64,000 bases of DNA from Coniferiporia sulphurascens (Eukaryota > Basidiomycota > Agaricomycetes > Hymenochaetales > Hymenochaetaceae): NCBI GenBank assembly GCA_002794785.1, contig NBBA01000002.1, forward strand, positions 868,001 through 932,000. The letters are read 5' to 3'. The position numbers and the translations under genes are program-made. The notes below the pieces were generated by a model. The model made no database searches. It was not told the origin of the DNA and saw only the letters and a list, made by a program, of their open reading frames with translations. Shown here in pieces: positions 44,067 to 54,423 of the stretch (position 1 is the first letter of the stretch; each line of letters starts with the position of its first letter).

Positions 44067-45541
44067 TTACATATAACCTGCATGAATAAAATACCCTACT
44101 GCATCCTCTGGTGTGATAATGTCCATACAACAATACATATCAAAAAAAAGCGATTTTGACTTTGCAAGTAAACTTCCATTCCGCCGAATGAAGTTCTTGA
44201 TTTTCGAGAATGCTTCTTCAATTGGATTGAGATCAGGGGAGTATGCAGGCAGATAAAGTATGCAAACACCTGGTCAAATAAGACATCATTGTGCTGGTGA
44301 GAACAGATTCAGGGTGTACATACCAAACCGCTCTGCAATTGTTAAGCTCAACGGTTATGCGGTGATCGATGTCAGGGCTTCCTGATTGTCGAGACTGATG
44401 GTTATGGCAATGGGGCTTCCTAGATGCTGTAAGTCGAAGGTGATCAGCGATGGGGCTTCCTGATTGTCGAGAAGGTACGTGGTAGTCTTCCTAGAGGAGT
44501 CGGGTTATGACAAAGTGCCAGATGAGGAGGTAGAGCACACAGATGGCACTGAGGCGCATATAATGGGCTTGTATGAACAAAGAGCACAAGCTTAGGGCTT
44601 GTGCAATCTACATTACATGCTTATATGCTACTCTATGTGTTTACTACTGTAGTGTCGTGTATAAGGTTGTTTACATGGCTATGGAAGGTCATGGAAACCC
44701 AAGGAAGGTCTTGGTAATACAAGTGAAGGTATCAGTAAGCAAAGCACGTCATGATGGTGCGATAAGGCATCATCATGGCATCTTATGGTGTAAGGCGAAT
44801 AAGGATGAGTAAGGAAGGGAAATGGGGGAGTTGTGCTGACTGGTGATGACGAAGAGGAAGTGAGTCAGCGCAAAGGGGAAAGTAAGGAAAAATGTAACAG
44901 CAATTTCTTGAATGTCTGGCCCATGGTGTATCCGAGCATTATCCATGATGAGAACACTTAGTGGCCCTGGAAATGGTGAGCAAAGTGGCATCTGTAACAT
45001 ATAAAGTAGTAAGATAGAACTGGAGGATGAGAACATAAAAACTCACAACAGATCCCTCAAGAAACTCAAGGAACAGCTCTTTTGTCATAGAGCCTTCAAC
45101 AACTAAAGACGCAGCCATTCCATCAACTGTAAGAAGCCCTTCCACAGAGAGTCTCTGCCCACGAATAAAGACCCCTTTTTTTGTTGCCCGTTTTCCTCTT
45201 TTTGCATGACCACTCCTCCATTCGACTGTCCACTCGTCCTTTGAAACCTCATCCATGAGACCAAGTTGCTTGGGCTCATACTGGGCCATCTCCAGCATAT
45301 ACATTGCCTGGGCCTCTTCATCTCGCTCCTCAGCAATCTTCTTCAGTTTCTTCAGTGATACACCACATCATTCAAGTTCACAAAAGACTGTAGTATAGTG
45401 TACTGAGACAAGACGGTTTGTTGAAAGCAGATCAAGTAGTTCATCAAGGAAGTAGTCAGGCTTGAGACGAATAAGCATAATAATATATTGTATGTCTTCT
45501 TTATGAAGCAAGCAGGGGCGTCCTCGAAGGTAAGAAGCCAT
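44067..45541 (-). pseudogene. DD34E Tc1-type (IS630-like) transposase, split by a solo LTR
   Basis: The minus strand encodes an N-terminal helix-turn-helix part (MASYLRGRPCLLHKED, SVHYTTVYCELERCGVS) and the catalytic domain. First Asp in LGLMDEVSKDEW (about 45240-45270), second Asp in LIMDNARIHHGPDI (about 44910-44950), Glu in YSPDLNPIEEAF (about 44210-44250). When the solo LTR (44340-44899) and a short intron (about 44275-44330) are skipped, 34 residues separate the last Asp and Glu, giving DD34E. The stop is at 44067-44069. An in-frame stop follows CELERCGVS, and the 5' end may extend beyond 45541. Without the LTR it would look nearly complete. No terminal inverted repeats were identified for it. 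Confidence 0.8.
44340..44899 (-). mobile_element. L-type solo LTR (560 bp) inside the transposase gene
   Basis: TGTTAAGCTC ... ATGTAACA with a perfect 5-bp duplication GCAAT (44335-44339 and 44900-44904). Confidence 0.95.
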
Positions 45542-45744
45542 CTTTGAAACAAATCCAGTTTGGCGGTACAGAGCACAGATCCAACGGAATGTTCACCGGG
45601 AGAAGCTACAGCAGTCAAGAATTGTATGCAAAGGGAGGTGCCCAAGCTGGTAGAGACATATAGCTGCAAATTTTACATCATTGCTGATCTTGCGGTATGG
45701 CATTTTGTTGAGGGAGGAGTGGAGAGAAGAGTAAATGCACAGTC

Positions 45745-46130
45745 CACGGCACGATGCTACACGACTAAGTTGATCTCACACCAGATTTGGCTAAGTCATT
45801 TATTTCACAACTATGTAAAAAAATTCCCATGCATGATGCGAAGTGCCATCATATATGCAAATGGCTGTAAAAGCCATTTGTTTCTGGGGTTCATGACAAA
45901 CCCAGACTGCTCAAGATCATATGGCTTTGATTTTTATCTTACAGTGCAGCGGTTGATCAAGTAGATGCCCAACAGGGTGGAATGTAAGTGCTGGCCGCAG
46001 CATGGCACAACACAACTAAGTCAATTTCATGCTGAATTTGGCTAAGTCATTTGAATTAAAACTGCAAGTATGCACAAAATTTTACGACGCGTTGTGCCAT
46101 CATATATGCAAACAGCTGTAAACACTTCAG
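45745..46130 (+). repeat. Two diverged direct repeats of about 125 bp
   Basis: The block GGCACGA..ACGACTAAGTTGATCTCA ... TTTGGCTAAGTCATTT ... GTGCCATCATATATGCAAA at about 45745-45870 recurs at about 46000-46125. The first also contains a hairpin (AAATGGCTGTAAAAGCCATTT). They may be subterminal repeats of the neighbouring transposon or simply a local duplication. Confidence 0.6.
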
Positions 46131-46255
46131 TGATTACATATATTAATAGTTCTTGAATGCTGTGTAATGTACAGGCTTATTCTCTACTAACCCAAAGACA
46201 TCCGAGAGATGCTTGGCTATTGCACTACAATTTTCATACTTGTTACCATTCGCAA

Positions 46256-47559
46256 TTAAGGGTGCTCAAGAAGGTATCCGCCCTCAATTGCCAGCGTCTG
46301 ACAAGCAAAGTAAGGTTCTGTACGAAGTGAATGGTCCAGGAAAAACGCACCTGTCCGTATGCATACTGGTTACATGTGAGGAGGAGCACGGCCTGTGCCA
46401 TATCTTCGTCACGACCTGGGCGTCCTGCCGGGATACCCTTCTTCTCTCCATAAGATTCGTCTACTGGAATATCCGATTTATTGGTTTCGTTGGATTCACC
46501 AGCTGGAAAGAAGTTAGTTGTGGCTTAAGTGGACTGAAAAAAAATACAAACTGGTCATCTCAGACGGGAAAATACCCGGGGCAATGCTGGATACGTAAGT
46601 CGGTATGAGTTGAATTCAGATGAAGCACCGCGCACCTGTTGACACGGACATTAACGGCATTGCGGCGGCACTCTTGCGCGAGGAGCGTGGTGAGATGTAT
46701 GGCAGCAGACTTTGAGACATTGTATTTGACGTGATGTTGTGTCGTGCGCGTGATGCCAGACATGGATGAAATATTGATCACCAAGGCTGTATGTCCTGGA
46801 CGGGCTTTTGATGCGGCAGAGAGGAGCGGGAGGAATGCTGCCGTCGTGAAAAATATTCTTGGAATCGTATCAGCATACACATGTATAATAACTCAGGGTG
46901 ACCTGTACCCCATAACATTTGTCCTATAGACATCCTCCCATTCGGCAGTGTCTTCTTGCCAAAGCTCTTTAGCGAGCGAGACGACGTCTTCGTCGCCCTT
47001 CTCAACCGAACTACTTCCCTTAGTAATACCTGCATTGTTGACGAGCACGTCTACATGTTTCTCGCGCGCCGTGATTTCTTCAACGAGCTTATTGATAGAT
47101 TCCTTGGACCTCGTATCGAGCTGAAGTGGAATGAGTTCGCCTTTGGGATGTGCGAGCGAGTGGCCGTGGGTTGAGACCGCTGTGTCAAGCGCGGATTGTC
47201 GGCGTCCTGTGATGTCTGCAGAAAGCTTAAGTATTAAACAAAGAAAGATGCGTGCTAACTTACAGACGCGAGCGCCGTTGTTGGCGAGTGCTTGCGCGTT
47301 CTAATTGTAGTGGATTAAGACAAATAGTATAGTAATCTACAAAGCGCCTATACCATGAGGCCTAAAAGTATTGAACGCCCCTTAGTTTACATTAAGTGAG
47401 AGGCGGGGATAACGTACCAATGCCAGTGGCACCACCGGTGACGACAGCGACCCATCCTAGAGAAAAGCAGATCAGATCATTAAACCCGAGTAAGCACACA
47501 GTAAATAAACCTTCAACATTAAAAAGGTTGGAAGTAGTGAAAGCCTTATTGTTAGCCAT
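46256..47559 (-). CDS. Short-chain dehydrogenase/reductase (SDR)
   Basis: NAD(P)-dependent oxidoreductase with a Rossmann fold. From the ATG at 47559-47557: MANNKAFTTSNLFNVEGW, the cofactor motif VAVVTGGATGIG (about 47420-47460), ALANNGARVYITGRR, VLVNNAGITKGSS, the ISSMSG strand (about 46745) and the active-site YNVSKSAA (about 46700), then VRVN/SIAPGIFPSEMT and a C-terminal GQTLAIEGGYLLEHP with a stop at 46258-46256. Intron joins are GT-AG. The GIG/LM stretch seems to need an 8-base exon (GCCTCATG near 47350). An upstream in-frame ATG at 47625 would add 22 residues (MLSLARLLLIPS), but a TTTAAAAA box lies only about 10-20 bases before it, so 47559 is preferred. The substrate cannot be told; relatives are often annotated as 3-oxoacyl-ACP reductase-like. 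Confidence 0.9.
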
Positions 47560-47625
47560 CGTGGAAATAGCTGCGCGAGTTGATATTGTGGAGGGAATCA
47601 AGAGAAGACGAGCAAGAGAGAGCAT

Positions 47626-49048
47626 CCGAGTCGATTTTTAAAGCCGCGCCGGGCGTGCGCTGCTTAAGAGCTTTCACTCGCGGATGTGCCGTCGGGTGCG
47701 TCATAGGTGATATCAGCAGTGGCGTCACACTCAGAGCCGCAGAGTCGGACGCGACAGCCTTTGAGGCGCGGGACGTCGCGTTCCGTCAGCAGGGCCACTG
47801 TAGGATCGACGCGCCACAGGCCCGCATACCACGCGAGCAAAGGTAGTTCCGAAAATCAGCTTATATAAGCGTGGTCTCCGCAAAGTACGGGACCAAGCGC
47901 ATGAGCGCTCGATGCGCGCCGCCCGACGGGTATCGAGACACATTTGCTCGCTCGCGTAACGCATAGGCGACTTACGCGAATGAATTTCACGGCTTGGCAA
48001 CGGGACGCTCAGCGTCGCTCGCTACGTAATGGCGAGAGGCCGTCGTCTGCCAAGTGAGGTTTTGTCCGCGAGTGAACCGGCGTATTCGATCCCGGAAACA
48101 TAAACGGTGACGTTTGACGAACGTTTTGTTTGAGGCTGTGTACGCGTATACGAGGGTAGCAGTGAGGAGTTCGACTAAGAGGAACCCCATTGATGTTGAT
48201 CCAAACGCTGCAGTACAGTCCCAGCACAACCCCAGTCATCATCATCATCATCATCGTCGTCAGATAGTACAAGGAGTCCAATATTGGCAGACTGACTGAC
48301 ATTGGGGAGGCAGGACGGTCCATGGGTTGTGTTGCCCGCCACATATCAGGATCAAAACGGTATGATCTTCGGACATCGCTGGCACGAGCGCAAGAACTGC
48401 ACGTGTTTTGGTTTGACAACCGGCAGAGACGTCGATTTGTTTTCGCTCTGTGCCGGTACTATGGAGAAAACTCCGCCTACCATTAGCATTGGTGAACGTT
48501 TCGAGCCGTTTTTGTTTTGTGTTGTCCTTTTGCTGTGGATTACGTCATCATTCCGTGTGTGGGCGGGTCGTCACCCAGACGACAAAGACAGAAACCACTT
48601 TGGAGCGAACGAGCCGGTCGTCGGCTGCGGTCGTAAGTCGGGGCAGTGAAGGAGCTAGTGTCCGGATCCTAAACATGTCGATGGCCCGTTGATCCTTGGG
48701 GAGGGGACAAGGAGAACCCAGGTGTGATGGAGCTAACCGGATCACGTACGTACAGGGTTCGAAAGGGCAAACCGCATGCCGGGCGTACGATTTTCCCCTT
48801 TCGGGCTCGGACACGCCACCATGGAGGCGGTGTTGAGCCTGGGTAGGGCGCAGTAAATAGTCTATTTCGGGCTTACGCGATCACGTGCGGTTGATTTGCG
48901 CCGGATCCAGAAGCCTTTATATAAGTAGCCGCTACGGACCTCCGTCCAGCCATTAACACCGCACACCGCACACCCCCATACCTTTGCCTCCTCATCCTCC
49001 TCCTTGTCGCACACACCCACAACTACTTGACACTATCGCTACTCAAAG
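47626..49048. promoter_or_regulatory. Divergent promoter region between the SDR and the Ser/Pro-rich gene
   Basis: No supported gene. A good TATA box (TATATAAG, 48918-48925) lies about 125 bp before the ATG of the gene at 49049. A second palindromic TATATAAG-containing site is at about 47858-47868. A trinucleotide tract (ATC)n lies at about 48236-48256. Confidence 0.55.
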
Positions 49049-49853
49049 ATGATGGCCACAGGATCAGGATACTCCAACCTCTTCTCCCTCGGGCTTTCCA
49101 GCATTCCATTCTCACATGACACTGCATACCACCCGCAGTCGTCTTCGAGCGCCAGCAGCATGTCCACATCTGCGTCTGGGTCGACGTACTACCTACTCTC
49201 GCAGCCACCCAAGATCCAGATAAACACCCAGCTCTCGTCTGCACGTCAGCGGCCCCGCCGGCGCCGCTCCAGCCTCACGCAAGCGAACGGCCCACTCGGC
49301 AACGTGAAGAGCCCGGAACGCGCTGCCAACGCCTCCCTCAGCCGCGTTATCCTCTGCAGCCCCGTGAGCACCCGGATGCCACCTGCCCGTCGCACGGACG
49401 GCGACTTCATCCAGCGCCTCAGGAGCAGCAGCATGGGCGAGATCCTACGGTACGTGTTCTTTCGTGTAACGGTAGCGACAGGCGCTGATCGAAACGTGTC
49501 AAATTTGCGAATTAATTAGATCGCGTCGCGGTCCTACGCGAAAGCCAGCGCCCGCTCCGGCAACTCCCCCGCCCGACTTGCCCTTGCCTGCCGTGCCCAC
49601 GAAAGATGGCCTCACCTTGAGCCTCCCTTCAGACGGCTTGACTACCGCTGCGGCACGCCTCTCACTTTCCGCGCCGTCGCCCACCCCGAGCTCGCAGTCG
49701 ATTATGCTTACGCCGGGCTTCGCGACGAAGCTTGCACAGGCGCTCGCGACGCCGCCCAGCTCAGGGAGCGAGAGCCCCATCGACCCTATAATGTCGGGTC
49801 GTTCTTATTTCGAGGAGTTCACGCCTACCGACGATGAGATGAAGGAGAATTAG
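49049..49853 (+). CDS. Ser/Pro-rich protein of about 244 residues, unknown function
   Basis: Two exons, 49049-49449 and 49520-49853, joined in phase across a 70-bp GT-AG intron. The product is low in complexity: Ser/Ala-rich N-terminus, a basic patch (QRPRRRRSS), an RRTDGDFIQRLRSSSMGEIL segment just before the intron, Pro-rich middle (PAPAPATPPPDLPLP), and a conserved-looking C-terminus with ITLTPGFATKLAQAL-like wording and the acidic FEEFTPTDDEMKEN. It has no catalytic motif or membrane segment. It looks like an intrinsically disordered nuclear or signalling protein. The start follows a TATA box at 48918 by about 125 bp. Confidence 0.75.
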
Positions 49854-51732
49854 ACGTTTTCTTTTCTTAGCACGGAGCGGGACGCCGCACAATGCCCGCT
49901 CCCCATGATCGCCATGAACGAAAAAAAAAGAGAATCAAGATCCATGCACACGCGATATTATAATATCCTCTTATTTCTGTATTTGCCTCGCTCGGTCTCG
50001 TCTCGTCTTATCTTCCTTTCGCCTCGTCTATCCACACCCACATGCCCCGCGTATGTGTATTTTCCGCGCCTCCCTGGACCTGGAAGTCCCTCGCTGCTGT
50101 CGATGTTCTGTATCCCATCGCGCCGTCCGTGTCGTTGTTCCTTTGCCTCGCCTATGTGTCGACCCATGGAGGTCTCTATTCTCATTCAATTTATGATATG
50201 ATACCATAGCGCACTAGCAATATTAATTACATGGGTATCAGACCCGCTACGTTCTTTCATAGTTTTAAACACTCTATAGTTAATATTAGCTCTTAGATAG
50301 GGATAGGGGTGGGGCGGGAGATTGTTTGCCCCACAAGATGATATCATAATTGATTTACAGACGATTTCTGTTGACTGGGGCGATAAGATCAAGTTCTAAA
50401 TATCAACGTTAGACTTCGAGGTACCTCGGTGTACCCTCATTTCCTTGCTGTGCACTGTATGACGTAGCGTGACGAGGAAAGGGGACTCGTACATCCCGAC
50501 AATTCAACAATATAGCATGGCATTGACATTTGGGGCCTGATCATGACCGCCCCAAGCAGCTCCGTACACGCCCCTCATACGCGCTTATACACATATATCC
50601 TAGTACGATGGACAGCGCGGGGGGTGGACTCCCCCGCCTCACATCTTCCTCCCACCTTCTCTCATGAGATGATGGTTTCAAGGCATCAACACCCACGTAC
50701 CGCGGATTCGGACGACTCGGACGGCGCAGCCTCGCCCTCGTCCTCGCCCGGATCACGCAAAGACTTGATATCTGAGTCGTCAACGCCGCCCCCACTGGTG
50801 CTAGCACGAATGCGGCATCGATGTTAGTGCCAGTATTGATACTGATATTGACGTCGATGTTGATGTTGATTGTTGATATTGGTGTACCACACTGCACCGA
50901 CCGTCGTCTCCCGGCATCACTCCAGAATTCGGACGACACACCCGAGCGGCCGAGCCTCACTGGCAGGCTGGGCCCTGGGGCGCATCTGGTACTATGTAGT
51001 ATACAAGGCTAGACTCGAGATGCACTGGCACCTGCTGCAAAAGTGATCATCCTCCGTGATCCTGATCCGACCTTGACGCTGGACCTGGCATTTCCACACT
51101 AGGACTAGTGCTCATTCGGAATACTGTATCAGCTGAGAGGCTAGAGTCGCCCGGGCCCCAGAGTCGTCCAGACCCGACTCGTCCCCCAACACTGCCGCGT
51201 CGACATAAGCATGAACAGAAACAGACACAAGCGCAATTGCAATCGCAATCGCAATCACGAAAACAAACACAGTCCAAAAAAATTGTATCCATTATGAACA
51301 GCCATAAGCGCTATCGTAAGAATTAAAAAAAACGCTTCTAGAGTTTCACGAAGACAGACCCTCAGGAAAAGACAAGGCAGAACGAAGCGAGGCGAGGCGA
51401 TTACTATCCACTAATCAGTACGAGGTGCGGGGGATGTGTGGGTGAGAGAATGCAAAATAAGGATAGGTATACACTTAAACAGTTCGAGGTCTAGATAAGC
51501 CGGGCCAGGGATGGAAAGGCGATGAACGAAGTGGGGAGTGCGGGTAAGTTCGTGGGTTCGTGCCGGATGTATGCTAGTAGGCCTAGACTCGGTTTAAGCG
51601 GCTGCTTTTTCGTCGGGTCGGAAGCAACGCGCGAATACAGGACGGGACGGGAGGACGATCCGTGAGCATGAGGCCTCTGTTTTGCCTATCAAAGAGCACC
51701 CGGGCTCCGGTCCTTAGGCGGTATTCCAAGTT
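49854..51732. other. Intergenic region between convergent genes, with short repeats
   Basis: About 1.9 kb with no supported gene. It holds an irregular TTGATA/TTGATG microsatellite at about 50835-50880 and a GCAATC hexamer tract at about 51232-51258. The latter produces a misleading Cys/Asp-rich minus-strand frame. Confidence 0.5.
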
Positions 51733-53568
51733 CTACCGGAGCTCGCTCCAAAGTGGGGGGCCGAATACAACGCAGGCTGTCCAAAACTATAACAGGCAGT
51801 TGCGGTCAGCCGCACAAATCCAACAGAAGTCCTTTACTTACCACTTGTACGCTGCGCATGCACAGCCTGGGGTACTCGTCGATGCGCGGCCGCGCGAGTA
51901 CGACCTTCTGACCTGACAGGATCCGTCGAGGGTGCGTGAACATGACCCAAATCGCGTAGAACGCCACTGCGAAGAAGTGCAGGAAAAGCAGGGTCCGGCG
52001 TGGCGAGGTGCTGCGGTGCGAAAAGAAGGCGCGACAAAGGTAGTAAACGAGTCAGTCCGTGAGAAAGGCGTATCGCGGAGAACGAATCGTTTCGAGGGAG
52101 GAAGTAGCACGTACCCGGCGAGAAGCGAAACGGGGTCGCGCACGCAACGCCCGCCGCGCTCGAAGTACTTAAAGCAGCCCACACGCAGCACATCCAGGTC
52201 TTCGTCTGGGAAAGGGAATACAAAGAGCATAGCGTACAGCAAGGCACACGTACAAAGCCAGGAACATTAATAGGCAAGGGAACGCACGGCGAGAGTAAAT
52301 CAGTCCTACTCCTGTGTGATGTAGTACAAAGAATGAGACAGACCCTCGGCGCCGAAGAGGTCGTACAGTGCAATGCTGAGAATGTTGATTGTTGAGCCGA
52401 GCGGCTTGCGCGACCAGTGCCATGCGTGCAGTATCTGGGCGATGCATTCCCAGTCGTCGAAGTTTTGCACAGAGCGTAGGAGGTCGGTTAGGATTACGAC
52501 ATCGTTGAATGCAACGGTCATGCCACCTACGTAGGATAAATAAACTGGCATTTCGGAAGAATGAAGTATACGTACCACCCGTAAGAGGATGCCGCATGTT
52601 CCACGAGTCCCCGACCAGAATGACACCCTCTTTCGACTGCTCCCCTCCCTGCTCGACCGGCGGAAGGAACGAGTTCGGCATCCGACGCAGACGGTCCGAG
52701 TCGAGGGCATTCTTTATAGCGGGCCGGAGGTTTGACGGGAGCTCTGGAACAACTTTTTCGATAATGTACTCCTATTATAATTGACCGTCAGCAGGAAATT
52801 TAGACGAGATTCTCTGCATCGACGCACCTTGAGATCTGATGGCAGGGGCGCCTTGACGTCAATGAGAATGCGCGTGTCGTGTTCCGCAATCTGATACATA
52901 AGTACGGGGCCAGATCCCCTTACGAGCGCGACCGTACCGTGCTTGTCTATCGGAAGTTGCACGTCTTTGAGTATGGCACCTACAAAGTAGCTCCGCGTGA
53001 GCGGCTTCTGGAAAGCCTCGCCCATAACCTCCGAGCGGAAATTGGAAAAGCAGCCGTCCGCAATGAGTACGAGTGTAGCATAAAACGCCTCCTTCTCCTC
53101 TTTTCCCTTCCGCGTCGCGCGCACACCGTGCACGCGGTTCGTGCCATCCGCCATAATGAGCTCCCCGACAGTCGCCTCTATCGCCTCGACACCAGGTGCG
53201 CGTGCGGCCTTCTTTCGCAGCGCTTGCACGAAGCGCCCGTGGTGGAACGAGCGGCCCTCGAGCCTGTCCGGGTACGGAATGTGTACCTGCTTCCCGTCGT
53301 TGATAACACAATAGCCGTGGACGGGCACTGCGCCGATGTTGTCGAGGCAGTCGCCCATCCCGAGCTTGCGCAGAGCAGCGCACCCGCCGGGCTGCAGGAG
53401 CTCCCCGACAATGCGGTCCGGCTCTGAGAGCGAACGCTCGAGAAGGGCTATCCTGAGCGGCTTGGAGCGTGAGGTAGAGGTGATAGTCGCGAGGCCGTGG
53501 GCGAGGGCACATCCAGCAATGCCGGCGCCCACAATAATGACATCGTAAGTGTTTCCAGAGGCCACCAT
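51733..53568 (-). CDS. ERG1: Squalene epoxidase (squalene monooxygenase)
   Basis: A flavin monooxygenase that converts squalene to 2,3-oxidosqualene in the ER, an early step in ergosterol synthesis and the target of allylamines. The N-terminal FAD-binding fingerprint is VIIVGAGIAGCALAHGLA (about 53500-53550), then ERSLSEPDRIVGELLQPGG, the DG motif VLIADGCFSNFR (about 53030-53060) and the GD motif VILVGDSWNMRHPLTGGGMT (about 52530-52630, intron inside the glycines). The family's CFKYFERGG is near 52165. The C-terminal hydrophobic anchor has FLHFFAVAFYAIWVMF (about 51930-51990) and ends FWTACVVF..LWSELR with a stop at 51735-51733. About five GT-AG introns fit. The ATG at 53568 is preferred over an upstream in-frame ATG at 53697 because a TATA-like box (53621-53628) lies between them. 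Confidence 0.93.
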
Positions 53569-54423
53569 GAGTAAAAACGAAGAAACGCTGAAGCAAAGGA
53601 GAAGCAGAAAAAAATGAGGAATATAAAAGCGTGCGCTCCGACCGCGTCGCAATGCCAGTTGCAGGTCACCCGAGCCGTGAAAAGTCGAACGATTCACCCG
53701 TTCCCGACGCGCCGCACGTGACCAACGCCTGGCTTCCGACTCTCGACGATCTTCGCGTACGAGATTCCGTTTTGACCCAGTTCATTGCAGAGAATCAGAC
53801 CACACCTCCCATTATTCCGTACCAAGAAATATGAGCGTGCCCGCTCGGGGTGCGCGCTTTGCAAGGCGTTTTACGCACTGGGTTCGTCTTGTAGACCCTG
53901 GGCCTATTTGTCGAGCCCTAGACATGTTTGCGCCACCAGGATGAAGATCCGAGTCGGAGACTCAAGACGAGTAAAGAAAGAATTTGAAGTACATTAAAGC
54001 TCCAGTAATGCTGGAAGCGGCTATCTCATCGTCATAATGACGTCCATGGACTCGGAGAAAGACGTTAACCCGTTTAATGTGCATTTATCTGCCAGTCTCT
54101 ATCCGCGACAAAGAACCCCATGGGCCATGGTCCACTTGTTCCCAGGCCAATGATATTACACCATGCCTTACGCAAGCCAAATTTTCAATCTCTGGCAGTT
54201 TCGATCTCTGTAACGGACCCACCGGATTTCGCCCCTCGAAGAGATACTTTCGTCTCGGACTTTGATAACCATCCCCCAAGTCATGCCTCTACGAGAAACG
54301 TGCAGGTTTATTATATATTAGTTTGCTTTCGATTCAAGCGCCGTATCAGCGGGACAGAGAACACCGTCATTAATAATATATGTCGGTTGTAGGTTGTGTA
54401 TTCGGAGCATGTGTCCACCCGCA
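53569..54423. other. Intergenic region upstream of ERG1
   Basis: Contains the ERG1 promoter (TATA-like at 53621-53628 on the minus strand). A 60-codon plus-strand frame starting at 53643 has no recognisable motif and is not called. No other feature seen. Confidence 0.45.

Noticed and set aside
40950..45541. Idea that the DD34E transposase is the internal gene of the second long-TIR element
   Set aside because: The long-TIR element carries its own, different Tc1 remnant (26025-26208), and no right TIR is present after 45541, so the link is not supported.
48009..48419. 136-codon minus-strand frame with a Met run
   Set aside because: The Met run is a trinucleotide tract read out of context; the region is a promoter interval between divergent genes.
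51047..51292. Cys/Asp-rich minus-strand frame
   Set aside because: Produced by the GCAATC hexamer tract; low complexity with no gene-like context.
53643..53825. 60-codon plus-strand frame upstream of ERG1
   Set aside because: No motif, overlaps the ERG1 promoter, and no continuation exon is evident.
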